A stretch of 64,000 nt of DNA from Plantago major (lineage: Eukaryota; Streptophyta; Magnoliopsida; Lamiales; Plantaginaceae), in assembly GCA_026545765.1 (NCBI GenBank), contig JAIFAC010000308.1:1-64000 (forward strand), written 5' to 3'. Each line of letters opens with the position of its first letter. Position 1 is the first letter of the stretch. Of the stretch, positions 11,831 to 23,919 are shown one piece after another. The translations under genes and the position numbers were made by a program. Under the pieces are notes generated by a model, which saw only the letters and a program-made list of their open reading frames with translations, had not been told where the DNA came from and ran no database searches.

Positions 11831-13310
11831 CACCTCTAAACCAGCTTTTCTTGCTCATCCGAGCAAGGCAATAACGATAATCATGAAGTGACCAAGAAAT
11901 GAGCACCAAGCATAAACCACCACATAGACAAGGTACCAGCTTAGGTTTCAGTGCTCACCGACTCGCTTAGTTTCAACTCCAACTTTATGACTCCACAAAG
12001 AACAAGTAACAAGTAAGCATCACTCACTATGTACCAAGTTACAAGTGTAACCAAATGTCCTTCTAGGTATACTTCAAAATCATTACCTCATGTAAAGTTA
12101 TGCAATCCGCCCCAATAGTCAAGGCACAAATTAAAGTAGTACTCATGTTGGCTTGGTAAGTGAAATAGGTAGGATAATAGAGGAGGTATGGCTACATCAT
12201 TAATAGATATGCAAAGGCAAAGGGTATTTCAGGGGACTTATCCTTCCGACATCGAAGTTCCTTCCTTCGACTTCGCCCCTCTCTCAATGACAAATCTTCA
12301 ACTTCTCCTTTATCATTGTAATTACTTCAACTGTTTGCTTCACATAGACTACTTGCTCCTTTATTTTTTCTTTTTTTTCTTTTCTTTCTTTGACATACTA
12401 TTTTTTGCACCATTTTACTAACTCGTATGCTTTTGGTCGACCATCATTGGGCTCTTTAGTCTCTACATTTTTGGTAGTGTCTGCTTTACCAATTTCGACT
12501 TTTGCAGGCGGTTTGGTATACATGCCATCAACCCTCACGGAAATGTAGCTTTTAGGGCCACGGTATGTGGGTAGTATCGCAACATGCCCAACACGTAAAA
12601 CGGTGATCACAAGGACCACGATCAGATCCACTCCAAGACTATACCTTTGCTTTTTTCGCATTTCTTTTCTATTTTTCTCGAGCAAGAGCTAGTGATTTTT
12701 AGCACCAGAATATAGCAAGAGGGCCAACAAGGTAACCTTCGATGATGTTCGCCTTCCACTTCTCCCCAAACCAATTTCTAACTAGGTTAGGTTTTCTCTA
12801 CTTTCCCCAAAACAATTCTTGATCATGATCAAAACATGATTCTCCTCCATTCTTTGAACTCGCTGCTTTGTTTCTTCGCTCAAGCTCGGCAGTAGGTTGT
12901 CACACCGCTAAGTAAAGTATGTATAGGATATATGGTGGAGTTTCAAAGGCTTAAAGAAGCTTTCAAGTTAGCGAAGGTATAAAAGGATTCAAAAAGGTGA
13001 GTACTACTAATCATATTCATGTTGTCGACAAATAAGGCCTCAAGGGTAGTAGTGTTCACACATCACATACAGTGACTTTAATTAGAGTAGCAAGTAAACT
13101 CAATCATCAAAGTAGCATGGGTCGGTTTTGGTCGAGCTTATATTCAAGAAGAAAGCAAGAAAACAAATCCACAAACTCTCATCTTAGTCATGGTTCAAAC
13201 TCGTACTTCCCACGCATCAAAAAATTTTCAAAAGTAAAAGCCTTAGATGTAACAGATAAAATGAAACTAGTACTAAAGGTAAATTAAACTATAAGGAGAT
13301 ATCTTTAACT
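11831..13310 (-). other. 3' non-coding part of the Athila-like element
   Basis: No domain is recognisable. The 95-codon minus-strand frame at 12398-12685 is lysine-rich and resembles nothing I know. A pyrimidine tract lies at 12358-12395. By position this is the stretch between the env-like region and the 3' LTR. Confidence 0.35.
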
Positions 13311-13319
13311 ACCTTCTTA

Positions 13320-15095
13320 GCATAGCTAATTACATAATAAACCCTCACGCATTTAACAATTACATTTTGATCCATTTAATTTGACCACAGTGAACTAAAA
13401 GTCGAGTTTACTCTTATGCCCTTTTCCAATATTCCGTAATCAAACAGCCTTACTTAGGATGGCATTAACTTTTCACGTGAATATCACGTGAGGAAAAATG
13501 TAATTAAATGAAACAAAATATTACTTAACTGTAATTTTTAGTTATCGTTAGATTTCAAAAACTAGTCGTTGAAGGGTAGTTTTCCATTTAAACTCCTCCA
13601 AACATCATTTTTCACCCACAATAACCTACACAACCGATTTCACCCACAAAAAAAAAAAAACACTCTTTCCTTATGGATTCTAATGGAAAGAATTTGAGTT
13701 TTCATCCAATATGGCATGGTCGCCCATTATGCCGTGTTCACAATTGTCGAAGCGCACTGCTCTTGTAGTGTCATTGAATGGAAGAATGCATTGAAATGCC
13801 ACACATGGATTCTCTCACCGGTGATGTTGAAGAGGAAATCATCAAAATCATCATCAATGTTCAAGAACAAGAAAGGGAAGCTTATGTGCCACAAAACACA
13901 CAAACGAATCAAGTGAGGGAAGTGGAGGTATCGCCAATGTAACATGGGAGGATTCAGAGCTCACAACTTAAATGTGATACAACTACTTGTAGCTATGAAT
14001 CGCTATTGTCAGTCAGGTATCTTATCGTACAAATTGCTCAATCTTTCAAGTAGAATATGAGGTCCAAGACTAAGCAATGTAATGTAATAAATAGTACCTT
14101 TGATTCCATTACCAAAATAGCAAATGTCATCAAGTCATCAAAATAGCAAATGTTATCAAGTCATTTCACTAGGAAATTATCTACTAGCAACTGTTATGAA
14201 GCAAAAACATGAAGACAAAAGAGACGAACATTATCATGTCATCAAACTAGCATAACACCATCACAAATTATCAAAGAAGCCATTTTGGGCACTCCATGGC
14301 CTGAGATGACTGAGCCTCATTGCCAAAGATTCCTCCCTACCTCTTCCTCCGCCTCCCCGCCTCTACGCCCCGTCCCGCCTAACTCCTCTTCCTCTACCTC
14401 TTGATGGCCTGTACATCTCTTGCATGGACAATCACAAATATCCATATGAACATCATAATACACAACATAACAGCCCCTACAACAAAAAATAGAGAAGAAA
14501 AGCAATACTTACATCATGGATTCGAGAAGGTGCACATCGACTCTTCTTCCTGAGGTTCTTCATTAGTGTCTTGCTCCTACATAAAGACAATTAGAAATCT
14601 AGTCACGTAAAAACATCAAGAATAACACCTAGGGTTTGTTCGAACATACAAAATTGTATGGACACTAATTCCGCATAAACACAACACTAAAATACCAAAA
14701 TTGAGGATTATCACTCAAAATTGTACTTTGGTGTGATGAAAAGCAAGAGTTCTTCCGACGACCGATCGACGCACCAACTCAAAATTCGATGAAATATTCT
14801 CCACACCAAGCACGACGCCTTCAACTGACGTTAATTGAAGTAATTTTGCTCGTGAAATTGAAAAATAGTGGAGTGATAGAGTATGGACGAACAGGAGACT
14901 AAGGAGTCAGTGAAAAATGAAGTGTTGGTAAAGATGAAATATTTGGATGAGTTAAAACCTAACTTTTCATCCTTAAGGTCGTGTTTGTTCTCCAAATTAT
15001 GACATAAGGCAAATGTAATCCTGCCCAAGTCAACTAAAAAAGGGATTTTGGACTAAAATGTAATTGTTTATCTAAGGGTTTTTTTTTTAGAACGC
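13320..15095. mobile_element. Possible non-autonomous Mutator-like element
   Basis: The ends look like inverted copies: on the left AAACCCTCAC then AACAATTACATTTTGATCC, and on the right (reverse strand) AAACCCTTAG then AACAATTACATTTTAGTCC. The order of blocks is the same as at the ends of the element at 49768-51714, suggesting relatives. I could not find a clean 9-bp target duplication. Inside, frames at 13674 (plus) and 14317-14505 (minus) show no known domain. Confidence 0.4.
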
Positions 15096-15205
15096 CTTCA
15101 TAACAGGTACCGCATGAATAAACTCTAAACTATAAACTACTAAGCGCAGTATTTAAAAGTTATTACATCGAGTAATCTGTGAAGTAGCCAAATTCCTCCC
15201 CAAAC

Positions 15206-16180
15206 CTAGCTAAGAGCAGATAGAAAACTAGGAAGGTAAAGAGAAAAAAGAAAATATACTCCCCTCTCACTGCCGTGCTTCCATGGATAAATGCATCTAG
15301 GATGGAGGATCATCCGCTGGTGGAGTAAAGAAATCATCCTGGCTTCCATAATAATGGCTCGATCCTGCTGTGGGGATGGAACGGTGGTTGAGGGTAGCAA
15401 GGTGGGTAATTATGCTGAGGGTAGTTCGCATAACTTGCTTCCAAAAAGGAAGTTCTTTGTTGCACTTTAAGGCAATTCAGGTACGAATTCCATTATCTTC
15501 TTTGGCGCTAGCGACATCTCCTCTTGCTTTATCTCTTCTTGCCGATTAGCTTGGCATCGTCTAAGAAGGCTTGCATCCGCCCATCAAAGGCTCCTCACGC
15601 TCCTCCTATCCTTTGCTTCCCTAACCGCTCGTGTCCGTAAACATCCGCTCAATCTTTTTATAGTGAATGGTTCACCAGACGCCTCGCCTCATTCATCTCC
15701 ACTCCTCGCTTCTTTAAATATCCTCAATCAATCCTGGAATGGGAGATTCTCATGGTTTCCTTTAAGCGAGCATTTCTTCCATGATGATCCGCCTGATATC
15801 AACGTAATGTCTTGTCATTATTGACCAACACCGCCTCCTCTTCATCAATTCCCAATTCGATTTTCTGGTTCGAGGTTTGTGCGCACAAAGTGCACCCAAA
15901 ACTCGGCACACTGCTGAGGGTCAGCCTTCAAGATCTCCTCCGTCATCCCTCCTCATAATCACACCTCAAAAGCAAGTGGTGGATCTCATCTTCACTTCCT
16001 CATAGCTCAAGTCAAAGTGTGGGGCTCCACAAGATTCGGTTTCTTCCTTCTCTCGTATCTCATAGAATTTGTTGATAGTCTGAGGTCCAAACATGAACTC
16101 GATTTCTTATGGTGATAGGAGGTAGTTCGCTTCCTCATTCAGTCGCCTACTTCAAGTTGAAGAACTCGCATAGAATTCCC
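15206..16180 (-). pseudogene. Athila-like env/ORF2 region, downstream part
   Basis: Minus-strand frames here continue, in position, the env-like region found right of the Sirevirus insertion. They are rich in Glu and Arg, with a Tyr/Pro/His-rich tail near 15400. The region is heavily broken. The assignment rests on position and on the Athila-type junction motif upstream, not on a firm domain match. Confidence 0.4.
16176..16180 (+). repeat. Target-site duplication TTCCC, left copy
   Basis: TTCCC precedes the left LTR and recurs at 46640-46644 directly after the right LTR. A 5-bp duplication is standard for Ty1/copia integration and fixes the outer borders of this Sirevirus. Confidence 0.8.
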
Positions 16181-17547
16181 CGTTAGGAATATATGTTAGT
16201 ATTTTGATCACTCATCACATGTTCTTAGCCGTAAAGGTGATTAAGTGCTCGTTCACTTGAACATTGTAAAAGAGGAAATCACCGAGTATGATTGGTCTAG
16301 TAAATCTTGTATTAGGATTATAGGTCTCGAGTGTAATTTTGTATTTCAAGAAGACCATGAAGATCAATCCTAGCAATGGAGCTTTTCCAAGATTAGAAGA
16401 TCAAGATTGCACAAGGTTTATGAAGACACAAAGGTTTAGTCTAACTCGAAAGACTATGTCCTTAATCCTTTCTTAAGTACATTAACTTACTTTGGAAATA
16501 TGATTCGACATATGACATCATGAGTATGGAGCATGCAAGCTATCGAAAGGCTCATGTATCCGTGGAGACTAAAGGACAATGAACAAGATTATGCATTAAA
16601 TGCATCCGTAATGTCGCAAAAGCAAGTCCTCTCAAACAAGAGATAGTGACTTCGAGTACATAGTTCAAGATATAAACGGATATAATTTAGAGAGCACAAC
16701 GGATACAATTCAAACGCCTAAAATTTATCTATATATATCACACACTTAGATGCTTGAAGAACACACCTTAGAATGCTCTATCTTGCAAACTTACCATCAA
16801 GCAAAGTATTCTCTCAAGCACTCTACTACCCTTTCAAAGCTTTCTGTTTCAAGAATCACTAGTAGTTTTAAGTTGTCCTCAACCTTAACAAGAGATTGTT
16901 ATTCGTGAAAGAGTTGAACTATCGACACCCTTTCAAGCTCATTCTCCGTAATCCACACCAATTACTGGTCAAGAAGAGCGATCGTCATCCACCAACAAGT
17001 GTATTAAGTAGTCTTGTTCTATTAGCCTCTCAAAACATAATCTAAAAGTTATACGAGAAGCCTCTCGACAAACCTTATAACCAACACCATCAAGGCGTGA
17101 GTAGAGGAAGTACTTGATTTGGGAAATCGTGAATAACTCCAAGGTTATCCGAGTAGAGGAAGTACTTAGCTCTAGGAGTCAGAATAACTCAGGGGAACAT
17201 TTGGTCAGAACCATTTATTTAGGAATCTTAGAATAGGATTATTGTAAGGTGAACTCAATTATCGTTTCTAGTGAATTCTAGGTCTCAAAGACCGTGGATT
17301 AGTTGAGGATTACGCCACCTCCGTGATACCACTATACTTGCCGTGTTATTTACCTTTCTCAGATTTACATTTCAGCCAAGGACACACACACTTACTTATT
17401 GTTTTGCACTTACCTATCTTAAAGTCTTCCGCCTCGATTTTAAGTATCGTAAACCCCTGTGTTTCGAGAATCGTGGTTTATCGACAAAGTTTTAAAAGAC
17501 TATTCACCCCCTCTAGTCTTTTACTTTGCCGTTATCCTCGACCAACA
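16181..17547 (+). repeat. 5' LTR of the plus-strand Sirevirus
   Basis: It is 1367 bp and matches 45259-46639 over its length. It ends GACCAACA, followed by AG and the primer site. A TATATATATCAC stretch near 16730 may be the promoter TATA region. A C5 tract near the 3' end corresponds to C10 in the other LTR. Confidence 0.85.
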
Positions 17548-17549
17548 AG

Positions 17550-17561
17550 TGGTATCAGAGC
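17550..17561 (+). other. Primer-binding site (initiator Met tRNA type)
   Basis: TGGTATCAGAGC two bases after the 5' LTR is the standard Ty1/copia minus-strand primer site in plants. Confidence 0.85.
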
Positions 17562-17689
17562 AGAGGTTCACAAGCCTTCTCAAGATCAACCTAGATCCCT
17601 CAGATAGGTGAAGGAACTTTGTCCCTTCGAGGACTATATAATTTGTGTTAAGCTGCAGGTATGTCTCGAAAGTGATGCTCCTGCTCTAA

Positions 17690-19600
17690 AGCCGTAAAAC
17701 TACGAGAAATGGAAGAACAACATGATGCTCCATCCGAGGCCATTAGTGATGAGATGATCTATGTCATCAATGAAGGGCCTATCAAAATCGCATAACTCAA
17801 ACAGTTATCGAGGTGTCTGATGGAAGAAAAGCCTGCATAAGGAAGATGGAAGCGAGGACATGGTCGCTAGTGATAGTGGTCATGTTGCTCGTGGGAAGCA
17901 TTATATATGAAGACAAGCTAAGAGAGCTCGACATCCAAGATGCCAAGAGACAGATCGATGGTCAAGCTCGTAATATAATCATCGACGACACCGAGCACAT
18001 AGGTAAATCAGGTGCTAAAATAGCGAAAAGTTCGCAATTGATTGAAGAAATCTGGCTTAACAGAGAAAACCAAAGAAAACAAGTTCAAGTTCTTAAATTG
18101 AAGTTCCAAAACTTCAAACAAGGTCCCATCAAACTCGAAGAACTTGATTTCAGATTTACTACACTTATGAGTGATATGGTCGCACTTGGTGAAAGCAATA
18201 GATACTCCCAAATAAAAGATTAAGACTATTGTCAAGTCTCAATCACAACCGGGAACACACTAAGTTCTTTATTTCAATCAAGGATGCCAAATATTACTCC
18301 AAGAGAGCTCTTCTCTCATCTTACTATCAGAGACTATGAGACAACTCGTAGAGAACAAAACAATTAAAAATTGCAAAGTGTTGCTCTAGTTTCTCAAGGC
18401 ACTTCAAAAAGAAGGATACCAAAGAAGCATCCAAGAAAATGCTCTTGCAAGAAGACACATGAAGAAATTTGTGAGTCAAGAGATCGAGAGAAGAAAAGCA
18501 AAAGAAAAGTCAAAAGCATCTTCGCCCAAACTATCATCAAGATAAGAACATACAAGTGAATAACCTCTCAACACCCCATTCGAAAGGTGTTAGTACCAAG
18601 TCAGCAGAATAGGAAATGATATCCGCTTCTATCACAAAAGCCCGTCACGCTAAGATGATTGTCCGCTTTAAACAAGCTCAAGACAGTGACAAGAAGGATG
18701 TAAGAAATTTCAAGAGAAATCAAAGGGCCTTCATCGATCAAGAAAGGAAGAAGATTCAAATTCAACTTGATGCTCTAGATTTTGAGATGATTCAAGATGG
18801 AGATTCAGATGACTCAAACCTACCATCACCGTAATTTTGTGGAATCACCCACGATGTAATCGACTTCGCCCAAGAAGAAAGAAATGTGGAGTTGTCGAGA
18901 TTGTCGGTCCGCATATCTCCAACATTGAAATGTGTCTTATGGTCTGATGAGGTAACTAACAATTCACAATTTCAGATTATGAGAGTGATGATGGAATTGA
19001 GGATCCGAGTTGGTCAAGAGTGAATTGATCGTTATGATAAAGAATTTCGAAGCACAATCCAAAACCGTAATTCTAGAGGAAAGCAAAGAAACTCTTGAAA
19101 AGAGGTTACTAAGCTAACCAGAGTATCTCGAAACAAGAACGCCGAATAGTTTTTCGAAATCTCGATATCCGAGAAGGAAAATTCTCACAAACTAGCCTTG
19201 AATGAACTTACCAAGAAAATGATGAAGCTTTCCGAGAATGAAGAACTGTAAAGAAAGAGTTATCCTTCCAATCTTATGCAAAGGCTAGTGACACTCACCG
19301 AGGTTCAATCCTATCTAAGAGATCCCTCCGAGAAAGTGGACTTGGACTCGATGAACAATCGAGTAATTCATCTCCTCCAAGAAGAGTGATGAAAGGTCAA
19401 TTTTGTAAAAGTCAATGTAAATGGTTCTTCAACCACCTATAGCATCGGGTCGAAGCTGTAGTAGTCCGTAAAGGAAAAGGAGTAGCAACCCAACCTTTGA
19501 AAGAACAACAAGTTCACAAGAAACTTGTGGATGAGGTTTCAAAAGAAATACAACCTCGCATATGTAACCATCCACATTGCTATATTACTAGGAAAGGAAG
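17690..19600 (+). pseudogene. Sirevirus gag region (plus-strand element)
   Basis: Frames at 17813-18223 and 18371-18834 correspond to the gag frames of the nested copy: both share KLKFQNFKQGP and the LMSDM segment. The piece is Lys/Glu-rich with coiled-coil character, as in Sirevirus gag. It is strongly fragmented in this patch, where CAG/CTG trinucleotides are scarce. Confidence 0.6.
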
Positions 19601-19999
19601 AATTGCCGAATAGGCAAATTCTCACTGCATTCATTTTATGAAAATAAAGACGGCAGAAACTAGTAAGGCTTTTGAAGAACGATTCGTAAAGCCAAAGGTG
19701 TTCAAAATGGCATCTATCGTGCTATTGGAAAAGTTCTTCAACAATAAGGAAGGACAAGAACAATGGCGCAAGGTCGATATCACGAGTAACAGATGTATGG
19801 AAGAAATCTCAAGCCACCGAAAACTCAATGCGAGCTAGAAGGAACTCGCCAGAAGGCTAAGTTTGTCAAAAGCAATCCCGTAAACCTGTGGTCCGTAAAG
19901 CACCAAAAGGAACACCTAGAAACACCACAAGAAGGAAAATTGAGATCAAAATTACTAATTTTATCAGATCTCCTTCGATCAAGTTAGATAAAACAAACC

Positions 20000-21480
20000 C
20001 CAAGAAATTCACTAAAATGTGGATTCCTACCGAAGAATGTTTAGTCTAAATGGTTCTATCTCAAGCAAGAACCTAACTCATGTTTCCCTGTTTTGCGTAA
20101 CGCCTTCGACTAAGGCTCAATGGCTATTTGATAGTGGATGCGAAAGCACATGACAGAGATAAAGCAAATCGTCAATTACAAAGCTTGCAACAATGGACCG
20201 TACATCGATTTGTCGAGGAGAATTAAATCCTCTCCGGATTTGGCAACGCCAAATTAGGATCATTAACTATCACCGACGACACATGTTAAGGGTTTGAAAT
20301 ATAATCTATTTAGTATGAGCCAGCTTATGCATAAGGGATTTATCAGAAATTCAAAGCAAAGTATTGCAAACTTATCGACAATGAGTCAAAGCATACCTTG
20401 GTTGCTCGGCGAAAGGCGCCTTTTATGTTGCCGACTGGCATCTCGCCACAATCAAGAATGTCTCATGGTGAGTCAATCAGTCACATGTAAGAGCACCGTT
20501 ATGGCACAAAAGAATGAGTCACTTGAATTTCAAAACTCAACAAACTTGCCAAGAAAGAGTTAGTGGTCGCCTTCCCAAAACATCTTTCGTAAAGGATGGT
20601 ATATGTTCGCCGATGGGGAAACAATCTAAGATCTCTTTCAAGTCCAAAATCGACACTCTAAGAATAGACCACCGCAACTATTACACATGGATCTTTTGAA
20701 TCATCTCAGAATTAGTTATGCAGAAAGAAGTATGGTCTTGTTGTTGTAGATGACTTCAAGATTCACTTGGGTTATCTTTCTCAAGCACAAATCATGCTAG
20801 GTGGAGATACCAAATTTGCTGAATAAGCTTGAAGTCATGAAAAGGACAAGGTATCTAATCGTAATGCATCATGGTACCGAGTTTGTCAACTAGTACATAA
20901 AGGAGTTTTGTACCAAGAAAGGTATACAACACCAACTTTCCTCAGAAGAACACCACAACAAAATGGTGTTGCGTAAAGGAAAATAGAACACTTAAAGAAG
21001 CAAAGAAGGACAATGCTAGTATTAATCGAGATAAGTGAAGTTTATTGGGTGAAGCGTAAACACAAGATGCTACACTCGTAATGTATGCTTGATAAACAAA
21101 CACCATGATAAGACCCTTATGAACTCTTGGTTGGTAGACCCTAATATCAAACATCCGAAAGTGTTCGTTGTAGATGTTTTATCCTTAACAATGGAAAAGA
21201 GTATCTAAGAACATTTCAACCAAAGGCGTATGAAGGTGTGTTTCGTTATTCTATGAATAGCAAAGCTGTAATTTACAACAAAAGAACAAAGAAGATCAAG
21301 AATCGCCTCATGTCAGATTCTATGAAGGAAGCAAGAAAACACCCTTGTCGATGAACTCTTAAAAGTTCAAGGAACTAATGATAAAGGATTCAAGAGGAAC
21401 TCTCTAAAGGAAAACATCATCAGGAAAGAGAGGATGAATCGACGAAGAAAAGCATGAAATGCCTAGTAACAACCAGATGA
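20000..21480 (+). pseudogene. Sirevirus protease and integrase region (plus-strand element)
   Basis: The aspartic protease signature FDSGCEST is readable near 20130. Pre-integrase and integrase pieces follow, including a stretch near 20930-21130 matching the integrase piece of the nested copy. The region is broken in many places. Confidence 0.6.
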
Positions 21481-21599
21481 TTCTCGACATGATGAAGAAT
21501 TTCCTATGAGAATTCCATAAATGGAAATCAAGATGTTCATCGAGAGCTAACTCGAAATGACCTCTCCGACAGTATGTCCTGTAAAGCTCTCACATCGAG

Positions 21600-22260
21600 C
21601 AAGTGTCGACATTCACCGCCTTCCGAGGTGCAAATGTCACAGAGCATCAAGAAGCATCAAGTCATAGTGATTCACATTCAGATCACATAGATGTCAACCC
21701 TACTAGCCCTAAACCCATGATGAGATGGATCAAGGATCATCTCGCAAAGACGGATCGACCAATCAATCAAGGTGTTAGACTAGAGAGCAATAGTGAAAAT
21801 GCTAACTCTCTCTTTCGATGTTTTATCTCAAACATCGAACCAAAAACTATAGAAGAAGCATTAAGAGACCAAGATCGATCTCAAAGAATGCAAGAAGAGT
21901 TCGATCAATTTGAGAGAAACAAAGTCCGAAACTAGTTCCATTTGTAGAAGGAATATCCGTGATTGGAACTAAGTGGGTTTTAAACAAGATAAATGAATCG
22001 TGAAATAACCGTAAACAAAGCAAGGTTGGTTGCCAAGGGATTCACCCATCAAGGTTTAGATTTTAATGAGTCATATGCACCAAATGCCGATTGATGCAAT
22101 AAGACTTTCGCCTTTCAGCTCACAAAGACTTTAAAGTTTATCGATGGATGTCAAGAGTGCATTCTTGAATGGTGAACTTGCTGAGGAAGTCTATGTTGAA
22201 CAACCACCTGGCGTTGAAGTTTCCTCAGCAAGTAGAATGGTCTATAAGCTACAGAAAGCT
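21600..22260 (+). pseudogene. Sirevirus reverse transcriptase region, upstream part
   Basis: Motifs KPMMRWIKDH and NANSLF are shared with the nested copy, followed by the start of the Ty1/copia reverse transcriptase region. It is interrupted at 22260 by the nested Sirevirus; the same domain resumes at 37770 beyond the duplicated AAGCT. Confidence 0.75.
22256..22260 (+). repeat. Target-site duplication AAGCT, left copy
   Basis: AAGCT abuts the TGTTGG end of the nested element and recurs at 37765-37769 after its AACA end, a perfect 5-bp duplication inside the reverse transcriptase region of the host element. Confidence 0.9.
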
Positions 22261-23909
22261 TGTTGGTCCAGATAACGGCAAAGTAAAAGACGAGAGGGGG
22301 GGGGGGGGTGAATAGTCTTTTAAAACTTTTGTCGATAAAATAATTTCTCGATATCCGAATAGATATCGATACTTAGAATTAGAGCGCTAAGACTTAATAA
22401 AGATAAGTGCGTAAATGCTAAAATGTGTGTGTGTCAAATGTAAATACAAAAGGTAAATACAAAGAAGTATTGTGGTATCCGGAGGTGGCGAATCCTCCAA
22501 CTAATCCACTTCGTCTACCGTAGACCTAGAATTCACTAGAATGTATAATTGAGTTCACCTTACAATAGACCTATTCTAAGATTCTTAACAATCGTTCCCA
22601 ACCAAATGTTCCCCGAGTTGTTCCCTGCTTTCACACAAGTACTTCCGCATCGTAAACCTTTGAGTTATTCCCTAGCTTTCAAGCTAAGTACTTCCTATAC
22701 TCAATAACCTTAGAGTTATTCCTTATTTTCCCAAATCAAGTACTTCCTATACCCTAACCTTGAGTTATTCCCCGATTTTTCAAACTAAGTACTTCCGCAT
22801 CTACGCGTTTTGGTGTTGGTTTCGGTTTGAGTTGTCGATGAGCTTTAATAACTTATTCGCTTATTCAGATAGCTCGAGAATCAAGTTACTTAATACACTT
22901 TTCAATGTATGGTATCTTGTTCTTTTACCGACAAGTCTTAGATAAATGTTCAAGAGAATGAATCTTTATACTTGATCTTTCGATTCAACTCTTTCACGTA
23001 TAGCTATGCTTGTTTAGGATCAAGACACTTAGAACTTCAAAGGTTACTCAAGATCAAAAGCTTTGGTCGCAATGTAAAGCTTTGAGGATAAGTAAGTTGC
23101 TCGAGAGAGTAAGATGTTCAAATGCTGTGTGTTTTCTCAAGCGCCTAAGTATTGATATTTATAGATGAATTTGAGTGCCGCTTGAATAGTATCCGTTAGG
23201 CTCAAATTCAAACTATTGATATTTGTGTATAATCAGAAGGTGCTTTGTCTTCTTCTTCGTCGCCGCTGCTTTTATTCGTATATCTCGTCTGCGGCATTAA
23301 ATGCATCAGACTATACTTTTTGTCCTCAGTGTCATCAACTATGCTTTGTATGTATCGAGACTAGTGTTATCCGATTTTGCATGTCCTTATCTTCAATCTT
23401 CAGATACCACTTATATTGAAACAACTTGGTTTGTAATATATATTTCTCTTCGTAAATGTGGTTAAAGCTCAAGGTATCCGAGAATAGATATTTGTGGACA
23501 CTTTCCTTGCTTTCAGATATGTCTTATTTCTCGATATCTCTTGTGACACGCTTTGTTTGAAACTATTCGTGCCTTCAAGATATCTCGCTAAGGTACCGAA
23601 CAACAGCTTTCAATAATCTTGTGCGCTTTCTTCAAGTCTTTAATGTCGCTGAGCTTGTTCTCGCTTGGATGTCTTCTTCTTGGTCTTCTTCATAAAATAA
23701 AATTACATTTTGAGACCTAACATCCTATACAAGATTAACTAGACTATCATACTTGGTGGGTTTCTCTTTACAATGTTCAAGTGAACCAAGAGTACTAATC
23801 ACCTTTCGAGATTAAGATAAGTCATCATGTTGTCGATCAAAACTAAATGATATTCTTAACAAAATATCTAATGTAATTCCTAACAAATTTCTCAAGAAAT
23901 TTCCCAACA
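22261..23909 (-). repeat. 3' LTR of the nested Sirevirus
   Basis: 1649 bp and collinear with 36095-37764. The two should have been identical at insertion. A large share of their mismatches are CAG/CTG in one copy against CG-containing strings in the other, not the C-to-T changes expected from methylated-cytosine decay. Confidence 0.88.
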
Positions 23910-23919
23910 AATTTCCCTT

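Noticed and set aside
16181-23909. A separate short element bounded by the LTRs at 16181 and 22261
   Set aside because: The two LTRs are in opposite orientation, and the TTCCC and AAGCT duplications pair each with a different distant LTR.
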